Shown: piece after piece, positions 17,320 through 25,634 of the stretch
Layout of the letters: each line of letters starts with the position of its first letter
How positions within the stretch are numbered: position 1 is the first letter of the stretch
Assembly (NCBI RefSeq): GCF_030519475.1
Contig: NZ_JAUMKD010000006.1
Location: forward strand, 1 to 64,000
Origin: Micromonospora sp. C28SCA-DRY-2
Lineage (GTDB): Bacteria > Actinomycetota > Actinomycetes > Mycobacteriales > Micromonosporaceae
Reading direction: 5' to 3'
DNA: 64,000 bases
Made by a program: the position numbers and the translations under genes
Notes under the pieces: model-generated
What the model was told of the DNA's origin: nothing
Seen by the model: only the letters and a program-made list of their open reading frames with translations
The model's database searches: none

Positions 17320-18209
17320 CCGGCGGCGGGGTACTCCGCGACGTCGCCGCCATCGGGGCGGCGATGGTGGCGGTGGGCGCCTCGTTCGGCGCGGTGGCGG
17401 TCGCCGCCGGGCTGCCCGGCTGGGCCGCCGTCGCGATGTCCGTGCTGGTGTTCGCCGGCGGGGCGCAGTTCATGGCGGTCGGGCTGGTCGCGGCGGGCAG
17501 CCCGCTGGCCGCCGTCCTCGCCGGGCTGCTGCTCAACGCCCGGCACCTGCCGTTCGGCCTGACCCTCGGTGACAGCCTCGGCCGTCGGCTGTGGCAACGG
17601 CTGCTCGGCAGCCACCTGATGACCGACGAGGCCACCGCGTTCGCCCTGGCCCAGCCCGCCGGTCCGGCCCGGCACCGGGCGTTCTGGCTGGCCGCGGCGT
17701 TGTTCTTCGTCACCTGGAACGTCGGCACCGTACTCGGCGTGCTGGCCGGCGGGGTGGCCGGCGACCCGGCCGCGCTGGGCCTGGACGCCGCCTTCCCGGC
17801 CGGCCTGCTCGCGCTGCTGCTGCCCAGCCTGCGCGACCGGGAGATCCGGCGGGTGGCGCTGGCCGGTGCGGTGCTGGCCGTGCTCACCACCCCGCTGCTG
17901 CCGGCCGGCCTGCCGGTGCTGCTCGCCCTGGCCGGTCCGGCCGTGCTGGCCGTACGGGCCGTCCGGGCCGGCGCCGGCGACCGGGAGGTAGGGGTGACGC
18001 CCGCCCCGACCCGGGACACCCGCCGGGTCGGCCGGGGTGGAGCCGGGACCGGTGGACGGGAGGCCGGGGGCACCTCCAGCCCGGCCTCCGTCACCGGTCC
18101 CGTCACCGGCGTCCGGGAGGTCGGGGTGACGCCCGCCCCGATCCCGGACGCCGGGCGCGGGGTCGGGACACCCGACCCGGCCCGACCCAGGGGAGGGGAG
18201 TCGTGCTGA
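17298..18209 (+). CDS. azlC: AzlC-type branched-chain amino acid exporter, large subunit
   Basis: A 303-residue membrane protein. Residues ~15-225 match AzlC: VGASFGAVAVAAG, MSVLVFAGGAQFMAVG, LLLNARHLPFGLTLGD and SHLMTDEATAFAL are hallmarks. With AzlD it exports branched-chain amino acids or related compounds across the cytoplasmic membrane. Unusually, ~80 extra hydrophilic residues follow the last membrane helix, holding two copies of REVGVTPAP encoded by a near-perfect ~34-base DNA repeat. This tail is absent from typical AzlC (~230-240 residues). azlD overlaps its end by 7 bases. Confidence 0.9.
   Translation: MRTVQRTAGGGVLRDVAAIGAAMVAVGASFGAVAVAAGLPGWAAVAMSVLVFAGGAQFMAVGLVAAGSPLAAVLAGLLLNARHLPFGLTLGDSLGRRLWQRLLGSHLMTDEATAFALAQPAGPARHRAFWLAAALFFVTWNVGTVLGVLAGGVAGDPAALGLDAAFPAGLLALLLPSLRDREIRRVALAGAVLAVLTTPLLPAGLPVLLALAGPAVLAVRAVRAGAGDREVGVTPAPTRDTRRVGRGGAGTGGREAGGTSSPASVTGPVTGVREVGVTPAPIPDAGRGVGTPDPARPRGGESC
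17981..18147 (+). repeat. 34-bp direct repeat within azlC tail
   Basis: 17981-18014 and 18113-18147 are almost identical and start 132 bases apart, in frame. They encode the REVGVTPAP copies of the AzlC C-terminal extension. Confidence 0.75.
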
Positions 18210-18511
18210 TCGCGGTGATCCTGGCGCTGGCCGCCGGGACGTACGGCTTCCGGGTCGCCGGGGTGCTGCTGCGCGACCGGCTCGACCTGCCGGAGTGGTC
18301 CCGCCGGCTGCTGCCGGTGGGCGCCGCCGCGCTGCTCGCCGCGCTCGCGGCCACCGCCACGCTGACCGAGGCCGGCGCGTTCGCCGGCTGGGCCCGGCCG
18401 ACGGGGGTGCTGGTCGGCGTGCTGCTGGCCTGGCGGCGGGCGCCCTTCGTGCTGGTCGTGCTCGCCGCCGCCGGGACGACCGCCCTGCTCCGCCTGCTCG
18501 GCGTCCCGTAG
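18203..18511 (+). CDS. azlD: AzlD-type small exporter subunit
   Basis: 102 residues, the usual AzlD size, with four hydrophobic segments and the conserved GTYGFRVAGVLL and PVGAAALLAALA. It forms the two-component exporter with AzlC. The GTG lies inside the end of azlC, behind a GGGGAGGGGAG ribosome site that is itself within azlC codons, so expression is coupled. Confidence 0.9.
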   Translation: MLIAVILALAAGTYGFRVAGVLLRDRLDLPEWSRRLLPVGAAALLAALAATATLTEAGAFAGWARPTGVLVGVLLAWRRAPFVLVVLAAAGTTALLRLLGVP

Positions 18512-18605
18512 CGCTCCGGCGCCGCCGCGTCACCGGCAGTCCGCCCGCCCGCCCAACGTCGTGGTTCGTGGTCCCGTCGACGCTTCGGGTGCGCGGCCGA
18601 GGTTT

Positions 18606-18645
18606 GGGTGCGTCTGTTGTCGCCCCAGCGACGACAGATGCACCC
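18606..18645. repeat. 17-bp-stem intergenic hairpin
   Basis: 18606-18622 pairs with 18629-18645 over 17 positions (15 Watson-Crick, 2 G-U) around a 6-base loop. It lies 95 bases beyond azlD in a 294-base intergenic stretch that has no gene. It lacks a T-run. It may be a distal terminator or a dispersed palindromic element. Confidence 0.6.
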
Positions 18646-18763
18646 GGTCCAGGCGGAGGAGGGGGCGGGTTGGCCGTGCCGTGCCGGTGCAGGCCGTGTC
18701 GCGCCGCAAACCGCAGGCCCCTGCCGGGGTCCCCAGCGCGGCGGCTGGCGGCGGGAACGAGAA

Positions 18764-18793
18764 CGGCCCCTCACCGCGGTGCAGCAGGGGCCG
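18764..18793 (-). terminator. hairpin terminator after the DUF3043 gene
   Basis: CGGCCCCT at 18764-18771 pairs with AGGGGCCG at 18786-18793. On the minus strand it begins 13 bases after the DUF3043 stop codon and is followed by a T-richer stretch. Confidence 0.65.
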
Positions 18794-18805
18794 GATCCGT
18801 CGGGG

Positions 18806-19405
18806 TCAGACCGGGTCGCCGAGGTTGACCCGGGGCTCCGGGGCACGCATCCGGCGGAACGTGATCGACCGCATGACCGCGTAGAGGTAGAGCGAGCCCA
18901 TCCGCTGCCCGGTGTTCGGGAAGCGCTCGCGGACCAGCTTCCTGATCTTGCGGCAGATGAGGAAGGAGTCGATCACCACGCCGAGGGCCAGCGCGCCCCA
19001 CAGGATGTTGGACACCAGCCGGATCACCGGCGGCATGGCCGCGTTCGAGCCGATCAGCACGATCAGCGCGCCGCCGAAGAACCAGGTGCCGACCGTACGC
19101 CGGGAGTCGACCACGTTGCGGGCCAGCTGCCGCTCGGGGCCGCGGTCACGCGGGCCGCCCTCGCGCCGGAACTCCGCCGCCGCCTCGGCACGCAGCTTGC
19201 GCCGGTGCTCCCGCTGCTCTTCCTTGGTCATCGGCTTGGTGGCCACGCCCGGCCGGCGGCCGGCGCTCGGCCGCTTCGGCGTCTCGCGCCCCTTGGCCGG
19301 GGTGTAACCCCGGGGACGGCTGGACGTGGCCTCGTCCTCGGGGGTCACCGGGGTGACCGCCTCGTCGACGAGGTCGGTGGACTTGCGGCGAAACAGCGAC
19401 GGCAC
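18806..19405 (-). CDS. DUF3043 membrane protein
   Basis: 199 residues. The first ~105 are hydrophilic and basic (RRKSTDLVDEA, KPMTKEEQREHRRKLRAEAA). Two close membrane helices follow (TVGTWFFGGALIVLIGSNA and ILWGALALGVVIDSFLI). The C-terminus is basic and ends in EPRVNLGDPV. This is the DUF3043 architecture, corresponding to Rv2206 in Mycobacterium tuberculosis. Its role is unknown. The GTG start follows TACCCT by 6 bases. The adjacency to murA, nadA and the HesB/glycerate kinase genes keeps the mycobacterial order. Confidence 0.88.
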   Translation of the reverse strand: MPSLFRRKSTDLVDEAVTPVTPEDEATSSRPRGYTPAKGRETPKRPSAGRRPGVATKPMTKEEQREHRRKLRAEAAAEFRREGGPRDRGPERQLARNVVDSRRTVGTWFFGGALIVLIGSNAAMPPVIRLVSNILWGALALGVVIDSFLICRKIRKLVRERFPNTGQRMGSLYLYAVMRSITFRRMRAPEPRVNLGDPV

Positions 19406-19411
19406 GCGGAA

Positions 19412-19417
19412 AGGGTA
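19412..19417 (-). promoter_or_regulatory. -10 box for leaderless DUF3043 transcript
   Basis: TACCCT on the minus strand with a 6-base gap to the GTG at 19405. No ribosome site is present. Confidence 0.5.
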
Positions 19418-19428
19418 GCCAACCGACG

Positions 19429-19460
19429 GCGCCCGGTGCACATCGCGGTGCACCGGGCGC
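19429..19460 (-). terminator. hairpin terminator after murA
   Basis: Perfect 12-bp stem (19429-19440 with 19449-19460) and an 8-base loop, starting 18 bases beyond the murA stop codon and just upstream of the DUF3043 promoter. Confidence 0.75.
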
Positions 19461-19478
19461 GGTCGTCAGTGAGGGAGG

Positions 19479-20879
19479 TTACGGACGCTCGACGTGCGCG
19501 CCCAGGTCGGCCAGCTTCGCCTCGAAGTCCTCGTAGCCCCGGTTGATCAGGTCGACGCCGTACACCCGGGAGGTGCCCTCGGCGGCCAGCGCCGCGATCA
19601 GGTGGCTGAAACCGGCCCGCAGGTCGGGGATGACCAGATCGGCGGCGTGCAGCTTGCTCGGCCCGGCGATCACCGCGGAGTGCTTGAAGTTGCGCCGGCC
19701 GAAGCGGCACGGGGTGCCGCCCAGGCAGTCCCGGTAGACCTGGATGTTGGCGCCCATCGAGTTCAGCGCCTCGGTGTAGCCGAGCCGCTGCTCGTAGACC
19801 GTCTCGTGGACGATGGACAGCCCGCGCGCCTGGGTCAGGGCCACGACCAGCGGCTGCTGCCAGTCGGTCATGAAACCGGGGTGCACGTCGGTCTCCAGGG
19901 CCACCGACTTCAGCTCGCCACCCGGGTGCCAGAACCGGATGCCGCCCTCCTGGCCCGGGTCGCCCAGCCGCGGCGGCCGGCTGTCGGTCACCTCGTACTC
20001 GCCGCCGACCGAGCGGAAGATGTTCAGGAAGGTCATCATGTCGGCCTGCTGCGCGCCGAGCACCTCCACGTGGCCACGGGTGGCCAGCGCGGCCGCGGCC
20101 CAGCTGGCCGCCTCGATCCGGTCGGGGATCGGCCGGTGGGTGTAGCCGTGCAGCTTCGGCACGCCCTGGATCTCGATCACCCGGTCGGTGTGCACCTTGA
20201 TGATCGCGCCCATCTTCTGCAGGACGCAGATCAGGTCGATGATCTCCGGCTCCACCGCGGCGTTGCGCAGCTCGGTGACGCCCTCGGCCATCACGGCGGT
20301 GAGCAGCACCTGCTCGGTGGCGCCGACGCTCGGGTAGGGCAGTGCGAACTTCGTGCCGTGCAGTCCGTTCGGCGCGGACAGGTGCAGCCCTTCCGGGGTC
20401 TTGTCGACCGTGGCGCCGAACTCGCGCAGCGCCTGGAGGTGGAAGTCGATCGGCCGGGGGCCGATGTGGCAGCCGCCCAGGTCCGGGATGAAGGCGTGGC
20501 CGAGGCGGTGCAGCAGCGGCCCGCAGAACAGGATCGGGATCCGGCTGGAGCCCGCGTGCACGTTGATCTGGTCGGTGCTGGCGCTCTCCACGTTCGCCGG
20601 GTCGAAGACCAGCTCGCCGTCCTCGTCGCCGTCGGTCACCTTGACGCCGTGCAGGCCGAGCAGGCCGCGGACGACCTCGACGTCACGGATCTTCGGCACG
20701 TCGAACAGGCGGCTCGGGCTGTCGCCCAGTAGTGCGGCGACCATCGCCTTGGAAACCAGGTTCTTCGCGCCGCGCACGCGGATCCGCCCTTCCAGCGGAG
20801 TGCCTCCGTGTACGACCAGGACGTCGTCGGTCAACGCAACCTCCAGCGGTCGGTCGGTGCTGTTGATGGTGGGGCTCAC
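19479..20879 (-). CDS. murA: UDP-N-acetylglucosamine 1-carboxyvinyltransferase MurA
   Basis: MurA transfers enolpyruvate from PEP to UDP-GlcNAc, the first committed step of peptidoglycan synthesis, in the cytosol. The 466-residue product has RVRGAKNLVSKAMVAALL (Lys39 for PEP binding), the catalytic-loop Cys137 in DLGGCHIGPRP, and the second-domain motifs PSVGATEQVLL and DRIEAASWAAAAL. The loop Cys, rather than Asp as in Mycobacterium, predicts a fosfomycin-sensitive enzyme. The N-terminus is ~15 residues longer than in E. coli. GTG start. A TATGCT -10 candidate lies at 20942-20947. Confidence 0.93.
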   Translation of the reverse strand: MSPTINSTDRPLEVALTDDVLVVHGGTPLEGRIRVRGAKNLVSKAMVAALLGDSPSRLFDVPKIRDVEVVRGLLGLHGVKVTDGDEDGELVFDPANVESASTDQINVHAGSSRIPILFCGPLLHRLGHAFIPDLGGCHIGPRPIDFHLQALREFGATVDKTPEGLHLSAPNGLHGTKFALPYPSVGATEQVLLTAVMAEGVTELRNAAVEPEIIDLICVLQKMGAIIKVHTDRVIEIQGVPKLHGYTHRPIPDRIEAASWAAAALATRGHVEVLGAQQADMMTFLNIFRSVGGEYEVTDSRPPRLGDPGQEGGIRFWHPGGELKSVALETDVHPGFMTDWQQPLVVALTQARGLSIVHETVYEQRLGYTEALNSMGANIQVYRDCLGGTPCRFGRRNFKHSAVIAGPSKLHAADLVIPDLRAGFSHLIAALAAEGTSRVYGVDLINRGYEDFEAKLADLGAHVERP

Positions 20880-21030
20880 GATGTCATCGCTACCCGGAAC
20901 GCGGACGGGTCGAAACGAGCCGCGTGCGTTGTCGCCCCGGCAGCATAGCCCTCAGTGATGGAAATGGACCCGGTCACTTCGCCCCTGGGGGCATTTATCG
21001 GTGATCCGGCCCAATTCCGTAAAAGGGTCG

Positions 21031-22242
21031 CTACCGAGGGTGATCAGCGGGTGCCGGCGGCGGGGTGTCCGCACCGGGCAGGGCGAGCATCTGGTCCAGC
21101 GCCACCCGCGCGTGGTGCGCGGTGTCCGGGTCGACGGTGATCTGGTTGACCACCCGCCCGGCGACCAGCTCCTCCAGTGCCCAGACCAGGTGCGGCAGGT
21201 CGATCCGGTTCATCGTCGAGCAGTAGCAGACCGCCCGGTCGAGGAACATGATCTGCTTGTCCGGGTGGGCCAGCGCCAGCCGGCGCACCAGGTTCAGCTC
21301 GGTGCCGACCGCCCAGGCCGAGCCGGCCGGGGCCGCCTCGATGGTCTTGATGATGTACTCCGTCGAGCCGACGTGGTCGGCCGCGGTGACCACCTCGTGC
21401 CGGCACTCGGGGTGCACCAGCACGTTGACCCCGGGCACCCGCTCCCGGACGTCGTTGACGCTGTCGAGGGTGAACCGGCCGTGCACCGAGCAGTGCCCGC
21501 GCCACAGGATCATCTTGGCGTCCCGCAGCTGCTCCGGGGTGAGGCCGCCGTTCGGCTTGTGCGGGTCGTAGAGCACGCAGTCGTCCAGCGAGAAGCCCAT
21601 CTCCAGCACCGCCGTGTTGCGGCCCAGGTGCTGGTCGGGCAGGAAGAGCACCTTCGAGCCCTGCTGGAAGGCCCAGTCCAGGGCGCGCCTGGCGTTGGAC
21701 GAGGTGCAGACCACGCCGCCGTTGCGGCCGACGAAGCCCTTGATGTCCGCCGAGGAGTTCATGTACGTGACCGGGACGGTCTGCTCCGCGATGCCCAGGT
21801 CGGTCAGCACGTCCCAGGCCGTCTCGACCTGCGACAGCACCGCCATGTCGGCCATCGAGCAGCCGGCGGCCAGGTCCGGCAGGACCACCTTCTGCGCGTC
21901 CGAGGTGAGGATGTCGGCGCTCTCGGCCATGAAGTGCACGCCGCAGAAGACGATGTACTCCGCCTCCGGCCGGGCGGCCGCCTCGCGGGCCAGCTTGAAC
22001 GAGTCGCCGGTCACGTCGGCGAACTGGATCACCTCGTCGCGCTGGTAGTGGTGGCCCAGCACGAACACCTTGCTGCCCAGCTTCGCCTTCGCCGCCGCCG
22101 CCCGGGCCACCAGGTCCGGGTCGCTGGGCGCCGGCAGGTCGCCCGGACACTCGACGCCACGCTCGGTGGCGGGGTCGCTGCCCCGGCCGAGCAGCAGCAG
22201 CGCCGTGGCGGTGTTGGAGGGTTCTACCCAGGTCGAAGTCAC
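21031..22242 (-). CDS. nadA: quinolinate synthase NadA
   Basis: NadA condenses iminoaspartate with dihydroxyacetone phosphate to quinolinate for NAD synthesis, using a [4Fe-4S] cluster. Three Cys contexts for the cluster are visible: IVFCGVHFMAE, GVVCTSSNARRA and HPECRHEV. VLGHHYQRDEVIQFAD and DLAAGCSMADM are also conserved. About 403 residues from GTG 22242; ATG 22251 three codons upstream is equally possible. nadB and nadC are not adjacent here, so the gene stands alone, divergent from glycerate kinase with ~70 bases between them. Confidence 0.93.
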   Translation of the reverse strand: MTSTWVEPSNTATALLLLGRGSDPATERGVECPGDLPAPSDPDLVARAAAAKAKLGSKVFVLGHHYQRDEVIQFADVTGDSFKLAREAAARPEAEYIVFCGVHFMAESADILTSDAQKVVLPDLAAGCSMADMAVLSQVETAWDVLTDLGIAEQTVPVTYMNSSADIKGFVGRNGGVVCTSSNARRALDWAFQQGSKVLFLPDQHLGRNTAVLEMGFSLDDCVLYDPHKPNGGLTPEQLRDAKMILWRGHCSVHGRFTLDSVNDVRERVPGVNVLVHPECRHEVVTAADHVGSTEYIIKTIEAAPAGSAWAVGTELNLVRRLALAHPDKQIMFLDRAVCYCSTMNRIDLPHLVWALEELVAGRVVNQITVDPDTAHHARVALDQMLALPGADTPPPAPADHPR

Positions 22243-22310
22243 GCCCCCCATGGTCCCACAGCGTGGCCTCGGCGCGGCCTGCGCCGGTGTGGGCTGCCAC
22301 ACTGCTCGGC

Positions 22311-23450
22311 ATGCGCGTGCTGCTCTGTCCGGACAAGTTCGCCGGCACGCTGCCGGCCCCCGAGGTCGCGGCCGCGGTGGCCGCCGGCTGGCGCGAGGTG
22401 GCCGGGGACGACGAGCTGCTGATCAGGCCGCTGGCCGACGGCGGTCCCGGCTTCCTCGACGTGCTCGCCGACGCGCTGGACGGGCGGCGGGTGCCGGTGC
22501 CGACCGTCGACCCGCTGGGCCGGCCGGCGGCCGGTGAGATCCTGCTCACCGACGGCGGGTCGACCGCCTGGCTGGAGAGCGCCCAGGCGTGCGGCCTGCA
22601 CCTGCTCGCCGCCGACGAGCGGGACCCGAAGGCGACCACCTCGTACGGGCTCGGGCTGCTGGTGGCCGCCGCGGTGGAGGCCGGCGCGCGCACGGTGATC
22701 ATCGGGCTGGGCGGTTCCGGCACCAACGACGCCGGCGCGGGGATGCTCACCGCGCTCGGCGTCACGCCGCTGGACGAGGCCGGCCTCGCCCTGCCGTACG
22801 GGGGTGCCGCGCTGGCCGCCACGGCCCGCCTCGACGGCGCGCCCCGGCTGCGCGACGCCCGGCTGGTCGCCGCCACCGACGTGGACAATCCGCTGCTCGG
22901 GCTGCACGGGGCCAGCAACGTGTTCGGCCCGCAGAAGGGCGCCGACCGGGCCGACGTGCTGCTGCTCGACGCCGCGCTGGAGCGCTTCGCCGCCGTGCTG
23001 GAGCGGGACCTGCCCGGCTGCCCGCCGCGGCTCGGCACGCTGCCCGGCGGCGGGGCGGCCGGCGGGCTCGGCGCGGCGATCCTCGCTCTGGGCGGCCGGT
23101 GCGAGTCGGGCATCGGCCTGGTCACCCGGGCCACCGGCCTGGACGTCGCGCTGGACGGGGTGGACCTGGTGATCACCGGGGAGGGCTCGTTCGACCACCA
23201 GTCGCTGCGCGGCAAGGTGGTCGCCGGGGTGGCCGGCGCGGCCCGGGACCGCGGCCTGCCGTGCGTGGTGCTCGCCGGTCAGGTCAGCACCGGCCGGCGG
23301 GAGGCCGCCGCGGCCGGGGTGACCGACGCGTACAGCCTGGTGGAGCACTTCGGCGGCGAGGAGCGCGGCGGCCTGGCCGCGGCGCTGAGCCGGCCCGCGG
23401 AGGGGCTGCGCGAGCTCGGCGCCCGGCTGGCCCGGCAGTGGAGCCGGTGA
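22311..23450 (+). CDS. glycerate kinase (GlxK family)
   Basis: 379 residues. It phosphorylates D-glycerate with ATP, feeding glyoxylate or serine degradation into glycolysis. Conserved blocks are CPDKFAGTL at the N-terminus, RPLADGGPGFLDVL, GLGGSGTNDAGAGML (near residue 135), DVDNPLLG, LPGGGAAGGLGAAI and TGEGSFDHQSLRGKV. Length and order fit the family. The ATG has no clear ribosome site; a CACACT box ends 7 bases upstream, so it may be leaderless. The homologue in M. tuberculosis (Rv2205c) is next to the HesB gene as here. Confidence 0.9.
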   Translation: MRVLLCPDKFAGTLPAPEVAAAVAAGWREVAGDDELLIRPLADGGPGFLDVLADALDGRRVPVPTVDPLGRPAAGEILLTDGGSTAWLESAQACGLHLLAADERDPKATTSYGLGLLVAAAVEAGARTVIIGLGGSGTNDAGAGMLTALGVTPLDEAGLALPYGGAALAATARLDGAPRLRDARLVAATDVDNPLLGLHGASNVFGPQKGADRADVLLLDAALERFAAVLERDLPGCPPRLGTLPGGGAAGGLGAAILALGGRCESGIGLVTRATGLDVALDGVDLVITGEGSFDHQSLRGKVVAGVAGAARDRGLPCVVLAGQVSTGRREAAAAGVTDAYSLVEHFGGEERGGLAAALSRPAEGLRELGARLARQWSR

Positions 23451-23498
23451 CCGGGTGGCGGGAGCCGGTGACCGGATGCCACCGGAGTCGGTGACCGG
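23440..23498 (+). repeat. three 15-bp direct repeats at the glycerate kinase stop
   Basis: GGAGCCGGTGACCGG occurs at 23440-23454 and 23461-23475, with a one-base variant at 23484-23498. The first copy contains the glycerate kinase stop codon, so the others look like duplicated gene-end sequence. Confidence 0.65.
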
Positions 23499-23565
23499 GG
23501 TGTGACCGGCGCCGCGCGGGGAAGCCCCGAGGTCACGCCGCGGGGTGCCCCGGCCCGCAGCGGCC

Positions 23566-23571
23566 TACAAT
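23566..23571 (+). promoter_or_regulatory. -10 box upstream of the IscA-type gene
   Basis: TACAAT matches the consensus at 5 of 6 positions and stands out in GC-rich DNA. It implies a ~80-base 5' leader before the GTG at 23659. No good -35 was found. Confidence 0.5.
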
Positions 23572-23658
23572 CGAAAACTGGACCACAGTGGGAATCGCTG
23601 ACCGGCGGGTGACGTTGGTCGGGACGACCACACCGAACGCGCGCAGGGAGAATTCCAC

Positions 23659-24027
23659 GTGACCACGCCAGCGCAGACCGAGTCGACCGAGGCCAAGGCC
23701 CCTACTTCCGTCGTCCTCACCGACGTCGCGGCGCAGAAGGTCAAGGCCCTGATCGAACAGGAGGGCCGCGACGACCTGCGGCTCCGGGTCGCGGTGCAGC
23801 CGGGCGGCTGCTCCGGCCTGCGGTACCAGCTCTTCTTCGACGAGCGCTCCCTCGACGGTGACATCGTCACCGACTACGACGGTGTCGAGGTCGTCGTCGA
23901 CCGGATGAGCGCCCCCTACCTGGCCGGCGCCACCATCGACTTCGCCGACCGGATCGACGCCCAGGGCTTCACCATCGACAACCCCAACGCGGGCAGCTCC
24001 TGCGCCTGCGGCGACTCGTTCAGCTGA
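23659..24027 (+). CDS. IscA/ErpA-type iron-sulfur carrier (HesB family)
   Basis: A 122-residue A-type carrier that delivers Fe-S clusters to apoproteins. The three Cys are in place: GGCSGLRYQ near residue 55 and SSCACGDSFS at the C-terminus. The ~15-residue N-terminal extension is common in actinobacteria (Rv2204c type). The GTG start has an AGGGAGAA ribosome site. A cysteine desulfurase lies 2 kb away and NadA, a [4Fe-4S] enzyme, is close, though not in the same transcript. Confidence 0.92.
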   Translation: MTTPAQTESTEAKAPTSVVLTDVAAQKVKALIEQEGRDDLRLRVAVQPGGCSGLRYQLFFDERSLDGDIVTDYDGVEVVVDRMSAPYLAGATIDFADRIDAQGFTIDNPNAGSSCACGDSFS

Positions 24028-24045
24028 GTCGACACCGATCACCGA

Positions 24046-24079
24046 CGGCGGGGCCGTCCCGGCAGGGACGGCCCCGCCG
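24046..24079 (+). terminator. strong hairpin terminator after the IscA-type gene
   Basis: Perfect 15-bp stem (24046-24060 with 24065-24079) and a GGCA tetraloop, 18 bases beyond the stop codon. Confidence 0.85.
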
Positions 24080-24347
24080 CCGTCCGCGGCCCGTTTTCCC
24101 CGGCCGCGCAGCCGCGTCCGGGTCGCGCCGTCCCGGGCCGCCGCCGTGTCCGGCCCGGCGGCCGTCGGGCGGGCGGTGACCGTTCAACCGTGCGCCCCGC
24201 CGCCCGGCCACCCGCCCGCGCCGGTACGCCTGCTGGCGGCGGCGTGGCCGTTCACCTGGCCGTCGGCGATGTGCAACCGTGCGGTCGCCCGGTCTTGCGG
24301 CGGCCGGTAGGCTGACCCGCGCCCTGCTCCCGACCCTGAGGGTTGAC
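24080..24347. other. intergenic stretch before adenosine kinase
   Basis: 268 bases without a convincing gene. The only signals are a TAGGCT -10 candidate at 24308-24313, giving a leader of about 30 bases, and the GAGGG ribosome site just before the ATG at 24348. Confidence 0.5.
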
Positions 24348-25325
24348 ATGAAGATCGCGGTGACCGGCTCGATCGCCACCGACCACCTGATGAGCTTCCC
24401 CGGCCGCTTCGCCGACCAGCTCATCGCCGACCAGCTGCACAAGGTGTCCCTCTCCTTCCTGGTGGACGACCTGGTGCTGCGCCGGGGCGGGGTGGCCGCC
24501 AACATCGCCTTCGGCATGGGTCAGCTCGGCCTGCGCCCGGTGCTGCTCGGCGCGGTCGGGGCGGACTTCGCCGACTACCGCTCGTGGCTCGAGCGGCACA
24601 ACGTCGACTGCGAGTCGGTGCACATCAGCGAGGTGGCGCACACCGCCCGCTTCGTCTGCACCACCGACACCGACATGTGCCAGATCGCCTCCTTCTACGC
24701 CGGGGCGATGAGCGAGGCGCGCAACATCGAACTGGCCCCGGTCGCCGACCGGCTCGGCGGGCTCGACCTGGTGCTGGTCAGCGCCAACGACCCGGAGGCG
24801 ATGCTGCGGCACTCGGCCGAGTGCCGGGAGCGCGGTTTCGCGTTCGCCGCCGACCCGTCCCAGCAGCTGGCCCGGATGCCGGGTGAGGACGTCATCGCGC
24901 TGATCGACGGCGCCGACTACCTGATGACCAACGACTACGAGAAGTCGCTGCTGCAGAGCAAGGCCGGCCTGAGCGACGAGCAGCTGCTCGACCTGGTCAA
25001 GATCCGGGTCACCACGCTGGGCAAGCACGGCGTGGAGATCGCCGGCCGCGGCATCGACCCGATCCACGTGCCGATCGCCCGGGAGACCCAGGCGGTCGAC
25101 CCGACCGGCGTCGGCGACGGCTTCCGCGCCGGCTTCTTCACCGCGCTCTCCTGGGGGCTCGGCCTGGAGCGGGCCGCCCAGGTGGGCTCCCTGCTGGCCA
25201 CCCTGGTGCTGGAGACCGTCGGCACCCAGGAGTACCAGGTCCGGCGCGACCTGTTCGTCAAGCGCCTCGCCGAGTCGTACGGCGACGTCGCCGCCGACGA
25301 GGTGCGGCCGCACCTGCTGCCCTGA
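24348..25325 (+). CDS. adoK: PfkB-family adenosine kinase
   Basis: 325 residues. It closely matches, from memory, M. tuberculosis adenosine kinase (Rv2202c): MKIAVTGSIATDHLMSFPGR, HKVSLSFLVDDLVLRRGG, GADFADYRSWL and FAADPSQQLARMPGE. The PfkB signature with the catalytic Asp is VDPTGVGDGFRAGF near residue 255. It phosphorylates adenosine to AMP in purine salvage. The annotation 'carbohydrate kinase' would be the conservative alternative. A GAGGG ribosome site supports the ATG. It lies near ctaC as in mycobacteria. Confidence 0.88.
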   Translation: MKIAVTGSIATDHLMSFPGRFADQLIADQLHKVSLSFLVDDLVLRRGGVAANIAFGMGQLGLRPVLLGAVGADFADYRSWLERHNVDCESVHISEVAHTARFVCTTDTDMCQIASFYAGAMSEARNIELAPVADRLGGLDLVLVSANDPEAMLRHSAECRERGFAFAADPSQQLARMPGEDVIALIDGADYLMTNDYEKSLLQSKAGLSDEQLLDLVKIRVTTLGKHGVEIAGRGIDPIHVPIARETQAVDPTGVGDGFRAGFFTALSWGLGLERAAQVGSLLATLVLETVGTQEYQVRRDLFVKRLAESYGDVAADEVRPHLLP

Positions 25326-25344
25326 CCGGGCCGCTGTCGTCGAC

Positions 25345-25387
25345 CACGCGGTCGTGGCGGGCGTCCGACGCCCGCCGCGACCGCGTG
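25345..25387. terminator. long bidirectional hairpin
   Basis: 25345-25365 and 25367-25387 are 21-base inverted copies with one G-U position, between the ends of convergent adoK and the tusA-like gene. Confidence 0.8.
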
Positions 25388-25400
25388 CTGCTTCCCGGGG

Positions 25401-25634
25401 TCAGTGCTGGCGGCGGACGTCGTAGGCGGGGCCGTCCTCGCCGGTGACCTTGCCGAGGAACTCCTGTCCCCGCATCCGGCACCAGGCGGGGATGTCCACC
25501 GCCGCCGCCGGGTCGTCGGCCAGCACCCGCACCACGGTGCCCACCGGCAGCTCGGGCAGCCGCCGGGCGACCGCGATCACCGGCAGCGGGCAGCGCTGCC
25601 CGCGACAGTCCAGTACCTCCCGCGGCGCGGTCAC
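25401..25634 (-). CDS. TusA-like sulfurtransferase
   Basis: 77 residues. The TusA/SirA fold signature CRGQRCPLPVIAVARRL near the N-terminus carries the acceptor Cys in the CPxP motif. TusA proteins receive persulfide sulfur from a cysteine desulfurase. The GTG start overlaps the stop of the desulfurase gene (GTGA), so the pair is a translationally coupled donor-acceptor unit. The destination of the sulfur (tRNA thiolation, cofactor or Fe-S synthesis) cannot be told. Confidence 0.88.
   Translation of the reverse strand: MTAPREVLDCRGQRCPLPVIAVARRLPELPVGTVVRVLADDPAAAVDIPAWCRMRGQEFLGKVTGEDGPAYDVRRQH

Noticed and set aside
23533..24042. Minus-strand open frame over the IscA-type gene
   Set aside because: It is antisense to a gene with all conserved Cys residues, a -10 box and a terminator.
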